Assembly: GCF_047272945.1 (NCBI RefSeq)
Contig: NZ_JBKOPS010000002.1
Span: 186,001-250,000 of the forward strand
Source of the DNA: Rubrolithibacter danxiaensis
GTDB lineage: Bacteria > Bacteroidota > Bacteroidia > Sphingobacteriales > Sphingobacteriaceae
Length of the DNA stretch: 64,000 nt
Direction of reading: 5' to 3'
A model generated the notes under the pieces. That model had not been told where the DNA came from. It did not search any database and saw only the letters and a list, made by a program, of their open reading frames with translations. Made by a program: the position numbers and the translations under genes. Positions 8,369 to 17,499 of the stretch are shown piece after piece (positions within the stretch are counted from its first letter, which is position 1; each line of letters opens with the position of its first letter).

Positions 8369-9364
8369 TTAGCTACGAATAAATGGATAATCCTTCTGTA
8401 CATATACATCGTTGTACAGTTCCTGAGGATCAGGCCATGGTGATTCTTCAGCAAATTTTACCGATTCATCCACAATATTCTTTACCTTTTGATTAATCTC
8501 TTCAAACCATGCCTCATCAGCATATTTATTATCCAGGATTGCTTTTTTTACAATTTCTATCGGATCTTTTGCTTTGTATTCTTCCAGTTCTTCTTTTGTA
8601 CGGTACTTCGCCGGATCTGACATGGAATGGCCCTTGTATCGATAGGTACGCATTTCAAGGAAGGTTGGCCCTTCGCCTCTGCGGGCACGCTGAACAGCTT
8701 CATCCATTGCATTGTGTACAGCCGCAGGGTCCATACCGTCAACAGGTGCACATGGCATATCAAATCCTAAACCTATTTTAAAAATATCAATCATGTTGGT
8801 AGTGCGCTGTACAGAAGTCCCCATTGCATAACCATTATTCTCGCACACGAAAATTACCGGAAGCTTCCACAGCATCGCCATGTTAAAGGTTTCATTTAAT
8901 GCTCCCTGGCGAACAGCACCGTCTCCCATATAACACACATTTACATTATCTGTGCCCAGGTACTTTTCGGCAAAAGCAACACCCGCACCTAATGGAATCT
9001 GGCCTCCTACAATACCATGTCCTCCAAAAAATTTATGCTCTTTGCTGAACATGTGCATGGAGCCGCCTTTCCCTTTCGAACAGCCGGTTGCTTTTCCATA
9101 CAGCTCGGCCATTATTTCATTTGCTGTCATACCTTTTGCAAGGGCGTGAGCGTGATCCCGGTACGCTGTGATCATTGAATCTTCAGGGCGAAGAACAGAC
9201 ATGGTTCCTGCAACAACGGCTTCCTGCCCAATATATAAATGGCAAAAACCTCTTATTTTTTGTTGCCCGTATAGTTGTCCTGCCTTTTCTTCAAATTTTC
9301 TCATCAGCAGCATGGAATCATACCACTGCAGGTAAGTATCTTTAGTAATTTCTACTGAACTCAT
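8369..9364 (-). CDS. pdhA: Pyruvate dehydrogenase E1 component, alpha subunit
   Basis: This 331-residue protein has the features of the E1-alpha chain, which with E1-beta decarboxylates pyruvate using thiamine diphosphate. Visible signatures are the N-terminal QEAVVAGTMSVLRPEDSMITAYR, the thiamine-binding motif GDGAVRQGALNETFNMA, and the phosphorylation-loop equivalent YRYKGHSMSDPAKYR. The length is normal for bacterial heterotetrameric E1. A perfect -7 hexamer-type element TAGATTTG lies just upstream on the minus strand. No pdhB is adjacent, so E1-beta must be encoded elsewhere. Confidence 0.95.
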   Translation of the reverse strand: MSSVEITKDTYLQWYDSMLLMRKFEEKAGQLYGQQKIRGFCHLYIGQEAVVAGTMSVLRPEDSMITAYRDHAHALAKGMTANEIMAELYGKATGCSKGKGGSMHMFSKEHKFFGGHGIVGGQIPLGAGVAFAEKYLGTDNVNVCYMGDGAVRQGALNETFNMAMLWKLPVIFVCENNGYAMGTSVQRTTNMIDIFKIGLGFDMPCAPVDGMDPAAVHNAMDEAVQRARRGEGPTFLEMRTYRYKGHSMSDPAKYRTKEELEEYKAKDPIEIVKKAILDNKYADEAWFEEINQKVKNIVDESVKFAEESPWPDPQELYNDVYVQKDYPFIRS

Positions 9365-9388
9365 TCGTTAAACGTGATTTTGGGAACG

Positions 9389-9396
9389 CAAATCTA
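9389..9396 (-). promoter_or_regulatory. Candidate -7 promoter element for pdhA-pdhC
   Basis: On the minus strand the sequence TAGATTTG matches the Bacteroidota -7 consensus TAnnTTTG exactly and lies 25 bases before the pdhA start codon. No clear -33 TTG is found at the expected 19-base spacing, so the call rests on the -7 element alone. Confidence 0.4.
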
Positions 9397-9519
9397 ACCA
9401 TATCTTGCCAAAAAAAAGAATCCGCAGAATTTTGTCAATCAGCAAATTTTTATTTGGTTTTTGCCGCCGGAAAATTCAAATAGCAATTATGGAAGAAAGA
9501 TATTTGAATTAAAAAAGTT

Positions 9520-10026
9520 TTATAAATACCTGTCTTTAATAATTTGAACATGGTGTTTTAAGTGTCCGGATAGTATAAATAAAAGTGCTCTTACAGAAAG
9601 GGCATTTCCATTTGCTTCTCCATACAGATCCAACTGTTCATCTTTCAACGATCTGAAAAGAAAAAGATTGCCTTGCCGAACGGCAGCAAACTCATCTGCC
9701 AATTCGTAAAAACTGCTGTTCAGGAAGTTAGAATTATCTACATAGAAATTCTCTTCAAATCCGGGAAGCGGAGTAGAATCTTTTCTGGAAAAACGCAGCA
9801 GCCGGTAAGCCATAATACGTTCGGTATCTGTAAGATGCCCCACCAATTGTTTCAAAGTCCATTTATCTGGAGCATAGGAAAAATCATGTTTCTCTTCAGG
9901 AATAGATCGTAAAAAGTCAGGAATAGCGGTAGCCTGCTGTTCAAGCTCTTCGAGAATATTGTCATTTGCCCTTTCTATGTACCCTGCATGAAAAGGGGAA
10001 TATTCAGTTGGTTCAGGACGTTTCAT
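9520..10026 (-). CDS. DinB family protein (copy 1 of 4 in window)
   Basis: This 168-residue cytoplasmic four-helix protein belongs to the DinB/YfiT-like group, whose members usually bind a metal through three histidines and often act as thiol transferases. Candidate ligands lie in LVGHLTDTE (about residue 68) and in the C-terminal SGHLKHHVQIIKDRYL. It overlaps the upstream histidine kinase gene by 14 bases, so the two are co-transcribed. The substrate cannot be told from the sequence. Confidence 0.8.
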   Translation of the reverse strand: MKRPEPTEYSPFHAGYIERANDNILEELEQQATAIPDFLRSIPEEKHDFSYAPDKWTLKQLVGHLTDTERIMAYRLLRFSRKDSTPLPGFEENFYVDNSNFLNSSFYELADEFAAVRQGNLFLFRSLKDEQLDLYGEANGNALSVRALLFILSGHLKHHVQIIKDRYL

Positions 10027-11239
10027 GTGCTGTTTTTAAAATAATTCGGATTGTGGTTCCTTTTCCGAGCTCAGAATCTTTAACATAGATCTGGCCCTGA
10101 TGGTAATTCTCAATAATACGTTTGGTAAGGGATAAACCCAGGCCCCAGCCGCGTTTGCGGGTAGTATATCCGGGTTGAAAGATAGTTTCAAACTTGAATC
10201 TTGGGATTCCTTTTCCTGTATCCGAAATATCTACGAAGACCTGCTCTTTACCATGATTCTCGGTTATTTTAATGTCGATCTTTCCTGTTCCTTCTATTGC
10301 ATTCACCGAGTTTTTTAACAGATTCTCCAAAACCCAGTCGAACAAAGGAATATTCATTAAAGCTTCCAACTCTGTGTCGCCTGATACAGAAAAAGTAATT
10401 TTTTCACTGGTCCTGATCTTAAAATAATCTACATATTCTTTTACTGCAGGATAAACAGCATGGGCATTCAAAACCGCTTTCGAGCCGATTTTAGAAAAAC
10501 GATCCGCCACCATTTCCAGCCTTTGGATATCATTCTCCATTTCAGTGATCAAGGGATCATCTTCTGCCTTGAATTTGGATTTCAGCAATTCTATCCAAGC
10601 CATTAAAGAAGATATGGGGGTGCCGAGCTGATGAGCTGTTTCTTTTGCCATACCCACCCATACCAGGTTTTGTTCCGTTCGCCTAGAGGAGCTGAAAACG
10701 AGGTAAGCCACCAGCAGAAAGATCCCGATAACGGTTAACTGGATGTAAGGAAAAACCCGAAGCTGGGTAAGAAGTAATGAGTCTTTATAATATACGTACC
10801 ACTTTTCTTTATTCGCAAGTGTTAACTCTATGGGTTTATGCTGCGATCGCATTTCATGCAGTTGCTTTTTAAAATACTCGGGTGCGTATTCTTTTTTGGT
10901 GTAAAAGGGCGACTCGATATTTTCAGCTTCGATCTTATAATTTGTTTTGGTGCTGTCTAAGCCTTTCCAGTATTTTATACTGCCATTGGCGTCCGTAACA
11001 ATGGTAGGAACACTCAGGCTGTCGCGAATAGCGTATACAAACGTTATTGATTCATCGTTAATATCCGGCATGGAAATAATGCGCTTAAATGTATAAGCCC
11101 AAACCTCTGCCCGTGTTCTTTCTGACCGGGACAGATTCTTTACCAAGTAATTGGCATACCATAAAGAGGCGCCTGCAATTACTACTGCAAAAGCAAGTAA
11201 AAGAAATTTCCAGCGCCTTTTTTGTTCGTAAGGATTCAA
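10013..11239 (-). CDS. Membrane sensor histidine kinase
   Basis: This 408-residue protein has membrane segments at about residues 11-31 and 163-183 that enclose a ~130-residue periplasmic sensor domain. The dimerisation/phosphoacceptor motif is AKETAHQLGTPISSL with the predicted phospho-acceptor H203. The N box (LLKNSVNAIEGTG), G1 (DTGKGIP) and G2 (GWGLGLSLTKRII) of the ATPase domain follow. The HQLGTP form of the H box is typical of a Bacteroidota kinase subgroup. There is no response-regulator gene next to it, so its partner is unknown. The downstream DinB gene overlaps its 3' end by 14 bases. Confidence 0.85.
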   Translation of the reverse strand: MNPYEQKRRWKFLLLAFAVVIAGASLWYANYLVKNLSRSERTRAEVWAYTFKRIISMPDINDESITFVYAIRDSLSVPTIVTDANGSIKYWKGLDSTKTNYKIEAENIESPFYTKKEYAPEYFKKQLHEMRSQHKPIELTLANKEKWYVYYKDSLLLTQLRVFPYIQLTVIGIFLLVAYLVFSSSRRTEQNLVWVGMAKETAHQLGTPISSLMAWIELLKSKFKAEDDPLITEMENDIQRLEMVADRFSKIGSKAVLNAHAVYPAVKEYVDYFKIRTSEKITFSVSGDTELEALMNIPLFDWVLENLLKNSVNAIEGTGKIDIKITENHGKEQVFVDISDTGKGIPRFKFETIFQPGYTTRKRGWGLGLSLTKRIIENYHQGQIYVKDSELGKGTTIRIILKTAHETS

Positions 11240-11299
11240 TTTTTTTAAAGTTAGTATATAGTATTGAGTACCAGGTATTGAGTCACTAATAATTCAGTA

Positions 11300-13426
11300 C
11301 TACTTGTATTTAATTCCCATATTATATAACATAAAGGACCATTTATCTGCCTGTTCTGCAATTACCTGGGCGGTTGATTTACCGGCACCATGTCCTGCCT
11401 TTGTTTCAATTCTTATTAGTACCGGAGCTTCTCCTGCATGATATTCCTGTAAACGTGCTGCAAATTTAAAAGAGTGAGCAGGCACTACGCGGTCATCATG
11501 ATCAGCAGTTGTAACCATTGTTGCGGGATACTTAACACCTTGCTTTAATGCGTGATAGGGCGAGTACTGATAAAGATACCTGAACATTTCTTCCGAATCT
11601 TCTGCTGTTCCATAATCATATGCCCAGCCGGCACCTGCGGTAAATTTATTGTACCGAAGCATGTCTAAAACCCCCACGGCCGGAAATGCTACTTTAAACA
11701 GTTCGGGCTCTTGTGTCATGCAGGCTCCAACCAGCAAGCCCCCGTTTGAGCCGCCGGAAATAGCTAGATAATCTCTGGAAGTATAATTGTTATTCACGAG
11801 ATATTCTGCAGCAGCAATAAAGTCATCAAAAACATTCTGCTTCTTCATTTTTGTTCCTGCCAGGTGCCACTTTTCTCCGTATTCGCCTCCGCCGCGTAAG
11901 TTCGGAACTGCAAAAATTCCTCCCTGCTCTAACAAAACAATGTTTGAAGTGCTGAAAGCAGGAGTTAAACTGATGCTGAAGCCGCCATACCCGTAAAGAA
12001 GAGTGGGATTTTTGCCGTTCAGCTTAATTCCCTTCTTGTAAGTTATTATCATTGGGATACGGGTTCCGTCTTTCGAGTTGTAAAAAACCTGCTTCGATTC
12101 GTATTGCTGCGGATCAAATTGCACACCTGATTTTTTAAAAATCGTTGATTCTCGGGATAGAATATCGTATTTAAAAATCGTTGATGGGTACACATATGAA
12201 TTGAACGTATAGTAAATTTCGTGCTCTTCTTTTTTGCCTGAAAAACCGGCAGCAGTTCCAACACCGGGCAGATTAATTGTTTTTTCAAGCTTTCCGTTTA
12301 AATCGTATTGCTTAATTAATGAAGTTGCGTCCTTAAGGTAGCTTGCAAATAATTTACCCCCGGCTGTAGAAATTTGTAGTACATTTTCTGTTTCTGGAAT
12401 TAAGTCTTTCCAGTTTTCAGTTCCGGCGCCGGCAGCATCGACAGTAACAAGACGGTTATTGGGAGCATGTAAATTGGTGAAAATATAAAGCCGGGAACCT
12501 TCGCTGTTAACAACATAATGGTCGTTATCGAAATTTGAAACAACAGTTTTTATTTTACTGCCAGGTTTAGATAAATCCTGAATGTATAATTCATTTCCTG
12601 TTGTAGAGTTTGCGGCGGTAATCACCAGAAAGCGTTCATCTTCCGTTAAATAGCCGCCGATATATCTTCGGGGAGTTTCTGATCCGCCAAAGATCAACCG
12701 GTCTTCTTTCTGCGGGGTTCCTAATTTATGAAAATACAGTTTATGATGCTGGGTCATTCCCGACAGCTGGCTTCCACCTTCAGGTTTATCGTAGCTGCTG
12801 TAATAAAAGCCTTCGTTGCCTTTCCAGGCCAGACCTGAAAACTTTACATTCGTTAGCGTATCACTTACAATTGATTTATCTTCTGTTTTTATTACAATTA
12901 CCTTCCGCCAGTCCGAGCCTCCTTCAGAAATCTGGTAGGCAGCCATACTTCCGTCTTTTGTAAAATCTATACCAGCAAGGGAAGTGGTTCCATCTGCAGA
13001 GAATTTATTCGGATCGAGAAATACTTCAGGTTCTTTCCCTTCCTGTTGCCGGAAGAGTACTGACTGGTTCTGTAATCCGTCGTTCTTATAAAAATAGGTG
13101 TATCTCCCTTCCCTGAACGGTGCACTGTACTTTTCGTAATTCCACAGTGTTTCCAGGCGTTCTTTTATCTTATCCCGAAACGGAATTTGAGAAAGAAAAC
13201 CTTGTGTGACTTTATTCTGGGCGATAACCCATTCTTTTATATCGGCAGCGGTGTCATTTTCAAGCCAACGGTAAGGATCGGAAACCTGTGTGCCAAAATA
13301 CGTATCGGTAACAGCTACTTTTTTAGTTTTTGGATATTTGATCATTGGAAAATCAGGATATGAAATAAAGGCCGACAAAGAAATAAATCCAATGCCGAGT
13401 GCCGAAATATATAGCTTTGCTTTCAT
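11300..13426 (-). CDS. Prolyl oligopeptidase, S9 family
   Basis: This 708-residue serine peptidase cleaves short peptides after proline. A seven-bladed propeller (about residues 75-430) precedes an alpha/beta hydrolase domain. The catalytic triad is readable as S560 (GGSNGG), D644 (DHDDRVVP) and H679 (KAGHGAGKS), matching S554, D641 and H680 of the porcine enzyme in spacing. An N-terminal hydrophobic stretch (residues 5-20) is probably a signal peptide, so the enzyme would be periplasmic. It is transcribed divergently from lpxH, with 65 bases between the two starts. Confidence 0.93.
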   Translation of the reverse strand: MKAKLYISALGIGFISLSAFISYPDFPMIKYPKTKKVAVTDTYFGTQVSDPYRWLENDTAADIKEWVIAQNKVTQGFLSQIPFRDKIKERLETLWNYEKYSAPFREGRYTYFYKNDGLQNQSVLFRQQEGKEPEVFLDPNKFSADGTTSLAGIDFTKDGSMAAYQISEGGSDWRKVIVIKTEDKSIVSDTLTNVKFSGLAWKGNEGFYYSSYDKPEGGSQLSGMTQHHKLYFHKLGTPQKEDRLIFGGSETPRRYIGGYLTEDERFLVITAANSTTGNELYIQDLSKPGSKIKTVVSNFDNDHYVVNSEGSRLYIFTNLHAPNNRLVTVDAAGAGTENWKDLIPETENVLQISTAGGKLFASYLKDATSLIKQYDLNGKLEKTINLPGVGTAAGFSGKKEEHEIYYTFNSYVYPSTIFKYDILSRESTIFKKSGVQFDPQQYESKQVFYNSKDGTRIPMIITYKKGIKLNGKNPTLLYGYGGFSISLTPAFSTSNIVLLEQGGIFAVPNLRGGGEYGEKWHLAGTKMKKQNVFDDFIAAAEYLVNNNYTSRDYLAISGGSNGGLLVGACMTQEPELFKVAFPAVGVLDMLRYNKFTAGAGWAYDYGTAEDSEEMFRYLYQYSPYHALKQGVKYPATMVTTADHDDRVVPAHSFKFAARLQEYHAGEAPVLIRIETKAGHGAGKSTAQVIAEQADKWSFMLYNMGIKYK

Positions 13427-13491
13427 AAGATATTTAAAAGGATAAATGTACTAAAAGCTACACTTCTTCCATAAATTCGATTTTTGCCCGA

Positions 13492-14271
13492 ATGTTTGAT
13501 ATTTTTACGGCAATGCCTCAACGGAATAAAATTTACTTCGCTTCTGATTTTCATCTCGGAGCTCCCGATTATGCCACAAGCCGCGAACGTGAAGCGAGGA
13601 TAGTGCGCTGGCTGGATACAATTAAGGAAGATGCAGCTGAATTATTTTTGGTAGGCGACGTTTTCGATTTCTGGTTTGAATATAATAAAGCCATACCAAA
13701 GGGTTTTATCCGTTTCCAGGGAAAACTGGCCGAATTAAGCGATGCAGGCGTAAAAATTGTTCTTTTCAAAGGCAACCACGATATGTGGATGTTTGATTAT
13801 TTTCCCAAGGAGCTGGGAATTGAGATAGTTTCAAATGAATTAATAATAGAAAGGGGCGGAAAGCGATTTTTTATTCATCATGGAGATGGGGTAGGCCCCG
13901 GCGATACAGCGTTTAAAATTTTAAAAAAAATATTCAGAAGTAATTTATGCCAATGGCTTTTTGCCCGTATCCATCCCAACCTGGGAATTTGGATTGCCCA
14001 TACCTGGTCGTTAGACAGGAAAATCAGACGGCCGCAAAAAAAATATACCGATGACATGTATGAGTGGATGGTTGCACACAGTAAAGAAGTATTGCAAAAA
14101 GAGCATTTCGATTACTTTATCTATGGCCATCGGCACATGCCTGTTGACCTGAAAGTTGGAAACAGCCGCTACATTAACTTAGGTGAATGGATGAATTATA
14201 ACTCCTATGCGGTATTTGACGGGGTGGATTTGGAGTTGAAGTATTTTGAAGAGACAGGAGATAAGAAGTGA
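13492..14271 (+). CDS. lpxH: UDP-2,3-diacylglucosamine diphosphatase
   Basis: This ~259-residue calcineurin-like metallophosphoesterase produces lipid X in lipid A synthesis at the inner membrane. Metal-binding motifs are in order: ASDFHLGAP, GDVFDFWFE, GNHDMW, HHGDG and YGHRHMP. Length and motif order fit LpxH/YbbF-type enzymes. The start may be the ATG at 13492 or the one at 13513. A -7-like GATTTTTG at 13479-13486 puts transcription close to the first ATG, so I keep 13492 only tentatively. Confidence 0.88.
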   Translation: MFDIFTAMPQRNKIYFASDFHLGAPDYATSREREARIVRWLDTIKEDAAELFLVGDVFDFWFEYNKAIPKGFIRFQGKLAELSDAGVKIVLFKGNHDMWMFDYFPKELGIEIVSNELIIERGGKRFFIHHGDGVGPGDTAFKILKKIFRSNLCQWLFARIHPNLGIWIAHTWSLDRKIRRPQKKYTDDMYEWMVAHSKEVLQKEHFDYFIYGHRHMPVDLKVGNSRYINLGEWMNYNSYAVFDGVDLELKYFEETGDKK

Positions 14272-14433
14272 TACCTCGTGATAATCTTAATAAAAGTACT
14301 AAGTCTTGGTTTGAAATTTCATATTGTATGATAGCGTATGCTGGATTAACATATTAAAAATGACCTGCATTGTCAAATAATTTGTTCTAATATTTTAATC
14401 CTTTTATTAATTTTATTGCTTAACGCTCATAGC

Positions 14434-14682
14434 ATGTATAAGTATATCGGAGCTGCAGTACTATCATTAATATTCCTGATCAGTACCATAATTCTTGCCC
14501 AACAAAATATTCCATATGTTTCCTATACCTGTTTTGTATTCCACATGATTGCATGGAGTATTGGAACCGGTGGTTCTGTTTTTGGCTTAATATTATTTTA
14601 TTTATTGTATTGGATATTGCTTATTAAGGTATTAAATAAATTTTTTCCCAGGCTAAAGACAATTTTTTTAGATCGGAGGTAA
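14434..14682 (+). CDS. Small hypothetical membrane protein
   Basis: This 82-residue protein has two clear hydrophobic segments (about residues 5-22 and 40-65) and a basic C-terminal end. I do not recognise a family. The ATG at 14434 is preferred over an upstream in-frame TTG at 14416. It stands alone between lpxH and efp, with more than 160 bases of non-coding DNA on each side. Coding status rests only on the hydrophobic pattern and an uninterrupted frame. Confidence 0.4.
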   Translation: MYKYIGAAVLSLIFLISTIILAQQNIPYVSYTCFVFHMIAWSIGTGGSVFGLILFYLLYWILLIKVLNKFFPRLKTIFLDRR

Positions 14683-14802
14683 TTCCTTAATTTCTATTAC
14701 AGAGTTGTGCTTTTCTACAGATCAATACAAGTTATCATATAGCGAGCAATTCCTTGATAAACATCATAAGGTCCACCTTATTATTAAAATCCCTGTTGCT
14801 GA

Positions 14803-14832
14803 TTGAATTCTAGAACAATATTCCTATTTTTG
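14803..14832 (+). promoter_or_regulatory. Bacteroidota-type promoter of efp
   Basis: TTG at 14803-14805, exactly 19 bases, then TATTTTTG at 14825-14832. Both elements and the spacing match the TTG-N19-TAnnTTTG consensus. The efp start codon follows 22 bases later. Confidence 0.75.
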
Positions 14833-14854
14833 CCACTCCAAATAAAGCTCTAAT

Positions 14855-15415
14855 ATGGCTAAAGCGTCAGAAATTAAAAATGGAAATGTGCTTCGTTTCA
14901 ATGGTGACCTGGTAACTGTTGAGGAATTTATACATCGTACTCCCGGCAACTTACGGGCTTTTTACCAGGCAAGAATGCGTAACGTAAAAACAGGTAAACT
15001 GGTTGAATACCGTTTCAGAACCGATGAGGAAGTAGAAATTTGCCGGGTAGAAACCAACGACTACCAGTATTTATATGAAGACGGCGATTTTTTTGTAGTT
15101 ATGGATAATAACTCCTTTGAGCAATTTAATATTCCTAAATTCCTTTTTGGCGATTCTGCACGGTTTTTAAAAGAGGGAATGAATGTAATTGTTGCATTTG
15201 AGAGCGAAGAACCTATAATGGCAAAAGCACCTTCCAGTGTTGAACTTGAAATTACCTACACAGAACCTGCCGTAAAGGGCGATACTTCAACTAATGCCTT
15301 AAAATTGGCAACAGTTGAAACAGGAGTAGAAATCCGGGTTCCTTTGTTTATTAACCAGGGAGATAAAGTACGTGTAGATACTACAACAGGCAGTTATATT
15401 GAACGTGTTAAATAA
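14855..15415 (+). CDS. efp: Elongation factor P, with a non-Lys/Arg loop tip
   Basis: This 186-residue protein has the three-domain plan of EF-P, which relieves ribosome stalling at polyproline stretches. The N-terminal KOW-like domain holds the loop RTPGNLRAF (residues 28-36), and the central and C-terminal OB domains follow, ending with INQGDKVRVDTTTGSYIERV. The position modified in other bacteria (Lys34 in E. coli, Arg32 in Pseudomonas) is Asn32 here when aligned through the conserved RMRNVKTG segment. No modification enzyme (EpmA/B, EarP, YmfI type) is near. The gene is monocistronic, with its own promoter and a strong terminator. Confidence 0.92.
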   Translation: MAKASEIKNGNVLRFNGDLVTVEEFIHRTPGNLRAFYQARMRNVKTGKLVEYRFRTDEEVEICRVETNDYQYLYEDGDFFVVMDNNSFEQFNIPKFLFGDSARFLKEGMNVIVAFESEEPIMAKAPSSVELEITYTEPAVKGDTSTNALKLATVETGVEIRVPLFINQGDKVRVDTTTGSYIERVK

Positions 15416-15435
15416 TCTGATCCTTGATAGATTAA

Positions 15436-15478
15436 AGAAACGGCCTTAGATATTCTGAGGCCGTTTCTTATTTTTATC
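15436..15478 (+). terminator. Terminator after efp
   Basis: A 15-bp stem with one G-T pair and a 3-base loop (AGAAACGGCCTTAGA / TCTGAGGCCGTTTCT, 15436-15468) is followed by TATTTTTATC. The tract also resembles a -7 element for the gene starting at 15484. Confidence 0.85.
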
Positions 15479-15483
15479 GTATT

Positions 15484-16059
15484 ATGAAAAAAGCTGAACT
15501 CCGTGAGCATTTTCTGAACAATCGATTACATCTTACTTCTTTACAGGTAGAAGAAGCATCTGAACTGATTGCAGAAAATTTTAAAAGAATTCCTTTAAGC
15601 GGAATTTCATTCCTTCACACTTTTTATCCTATAGTAGGTAGGGCTGAAGTAAACAGCCTGCTGATTTCTGACCGAATTAAAAAGGAATATCCGGAGATTA
15701 AGCTTGTCCTGTCTAAAATAAATTCTGAAAATAACACACTTGACAATTATATATGGGAAGAAAATACCCCGCTTGCCATGAATAAATGGGGAATAACAGA
15801 ACCTGAAAACGGACAAACAGTTGATGCAAGCCTCTTGGATATTATACTGATTCCATTACTTGCATTTGATAAAAAGGGGAATCGAATTGGATATGGGAAA
15901 GGTTTTTACGATCGTTTTTTGACTGAATGCCGGCCAGATGCTAAAAAGATAGGGCTTTCAATTTTTGATCCTGTTGAAGAAATTCGGGATACAGATCCTT
16001 TTGATTTTCCACTGGATTGCTGTATTACCCCTTCACATATCTGGCATTTCTCTTCCTGA
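15484..16059 (+). CDS. 5-formyltetrahydrofolate cyclo-ligase
   Basis: This 191-residue enzyme converts 5-formyl-THF and ATP to 5,10-methenyl-THF in cytoplasmic one-carbon metabolism. Signatures are the N-terminal MKKAELREHFLNNR, the central DIILIPLLAFDKKGNRIG, and the diagnostic GYGKGFYDRFL around residue 140. The length is normal. The start lies 5 bases after the T tract of the efp terminator, so the gene probably has its own promoter inside that region, with TATTTTTA as a plausible -7 element. Confidence 0.9.
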   Translation: MKKAELREHFLNNRLHLTSLQVEEASELIAENFKRIPLSGISFLHTFYPIVGRAEVNSLLISDRIKKEYPEIKLVLSKINSENNTLDNYIWEENTPLAMNKWGITEPENGQTVDASLLDIILIPLLAFDKKGNRIGYGKGFYDRFLTECRPDAKKIGLSIFDPVEEIRDTDPFDFPLDCCITPSHIWHFSS

Positions 16060-16194
16060 AAGTTTAACTATCTGTTAATATTGTAACAATTTCGTTTTCA
16101 ATAGGGTGCAGGATATGAATTTTTAACACCGCCATCCCGGTTTACTATTTATTCTCTTAACTTTAATTCTGCTAACCAAAATTAACCAATAAGT

Positions 16195-17364
16195 ATGGAA
16201 CCAATTGCTGTATTACAGGAGCTTCCTGGTACACAGGGAGCCGGTGCAGATGCAATAACAATGCAGGCTTCCCCTCAACGACTTTATTCTTTAGACGCCC
16301 TTCGCGGTTTTGATATGTTCTGGATTATGGGTGCGGAAGAAATTTTCCACAGCCTTTTCAAGGCAACCGGTTCTCCGTTCTTTGGTGCTATCTCTAACCA
16401 GCTAACGCACCCGGATTGGAACGGCTTCCATTACTACGATCTTATTTTCCCTTTATTTCTTTTTTTGGCCGGTGTGGCAACTCCTTATTCTGTGGGGCGT
16501 GAGATGGAAAAGGGAAAAAGTAAAAATGAACTGTTGCTGCGTGTAATTAAACGCGGATTGATCCTGGTGCTTTTAGGAATTGTTGTAAATAACGGTTTAC
16601 GCATCAGGCCCATTGAAGATATTCGTTTTGCCAGCGTTTTAGGTCGCATTGGACTGGCATATATGATGGCGAACATTATTTACCTCTACACCAAAGAAAA
16701 GTTCCAGGTAATGTGGTTTGCGGGTCTGATAATTGCGTATTGGTTACTGCTCAAATTCACATCTGCTCCTGGTTTTGCTCCCGGAGATTTAACAATGGAA
16801 GGCAATTTTGCCTCTTATATTGACCGGTTAGTTCTTCCCGGAAAGCTGTATTTGAAAATTCACGATCCCGAAGGTTTATTTTCTACCATTCCTGCAATCA
16901 GTACTGCATTGCTTGGCATATTAGCCGGGCGCTTGCTTAAAAACGGAACAATGTCTAAAGAAAAGAAAGCATTATGGCTTGCCGGAAGCGGCGTGGTTTT
17001 TCTGATACTGGCGCAAATCTGGAATCTGGATTTCCCGATCAATAAAAACCTATGGACAAGTTCCTTCGTTCTTCATACAGGTGGTTTGAGTTTACTCTTG
17101 TTAGCACTATTTTATTATGTTATCGATGTATTGGGATTTAAAAGCTGGGCGTTTTTCTTTAAGGTAATAGGAATGAACTCTATTCTTATCTATATATCGG
17201 GCAGGTTTATAGACTGGGAATATACAACAAACGGATTTTTCAGGTGGCTGGGGCAATTAGTGGGCGATCCTTTTAATGCAGTTGTGATGGCTGTTTGTTT
17301 CGTATTTATCAAATGGCTGTTTCTGTATATCCTTTACCAGAAGAAAGTTTTTTTGCGGGTATAA
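16195..17364 (+). CDS. DUF5009 / HGSNAT-like multi-pass membrane acyltransferase
   Basis: This 389-residue protein has about ten membrane segments. It resembles bacterial relatives of heparan-alpha-glucosaminide N-acetyltransferase (NagX/DUF5009): the opening RLYSLDALRGFDMFWIM, then FHYYDLIFPLFLFLAGVATPYS, and a C-terminal MNSILIYISGRFIDW. The family is thought to move acetyl groups across the membrane onto amino sugars, but the substrate here is unknown. It could help in amino-sugar salvage, since a GH20 hexosaminidase lies 4.5 kb downstream, though the two are not linked in an operon. A -7-like TAACTTTA lies at 16158-16165. Confidence 0.8.
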   Translation: MEPIAVLQELPGTQGAGADAITMQASPQRLYSLDALRGFDMFWIMGAEEIFHSLFKATGSPFFGAISNQLTHPDWNGFHYYDLIFPLFLFLAGVATPYSVGREMEKGKSKNELLLRVIKRGLILVLLGIVVNNGLRIRPIEDIRFASVLGRIGLAYMMANIIYLYTKEKFQVMWFAGLIIAYWLLLKFTSAPGFAPGDLTMEGNFASYIDRLVLPGKLYLKIHDPEGLFSTIPAISTALLGILAGRLLKNGTMSKEKKALWLAGSGVVFLILAQIWNLDFPINKNLWTSSFVLHTGGLSLLLLALFYYVIDVLGFKSWAFFFKVIGMNSILIYISGRFIDWEYTTNGFFRWLGQLVGDPFNAVVMAVCFVFIKWLFLYILYQKKVFLRV

Positions 17365-17384
17365 ATCATACAAGAACAATTTAG

Positions 17385-17412
17385 CCCTCAGCATCAGCTG
17401 GGGGTTTTGTTT
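17385..17412 (+). terminator. Terminator after the DUF5009 gene
   Basis: CCCTCAGC, loop ATCA, GCTGGGGG (one G-T pair) at 17385-17404 is followed by TTTTGTTTT. Confidence 0.7.
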
Positions 17413-17499
17413 TATATTGTCTCGATCAACCCTTTATATTGTCGTATTCACACCTGCCGGAACGTTGTTTTGTTGCAGAGATTTGTATCAGTTAAACAA

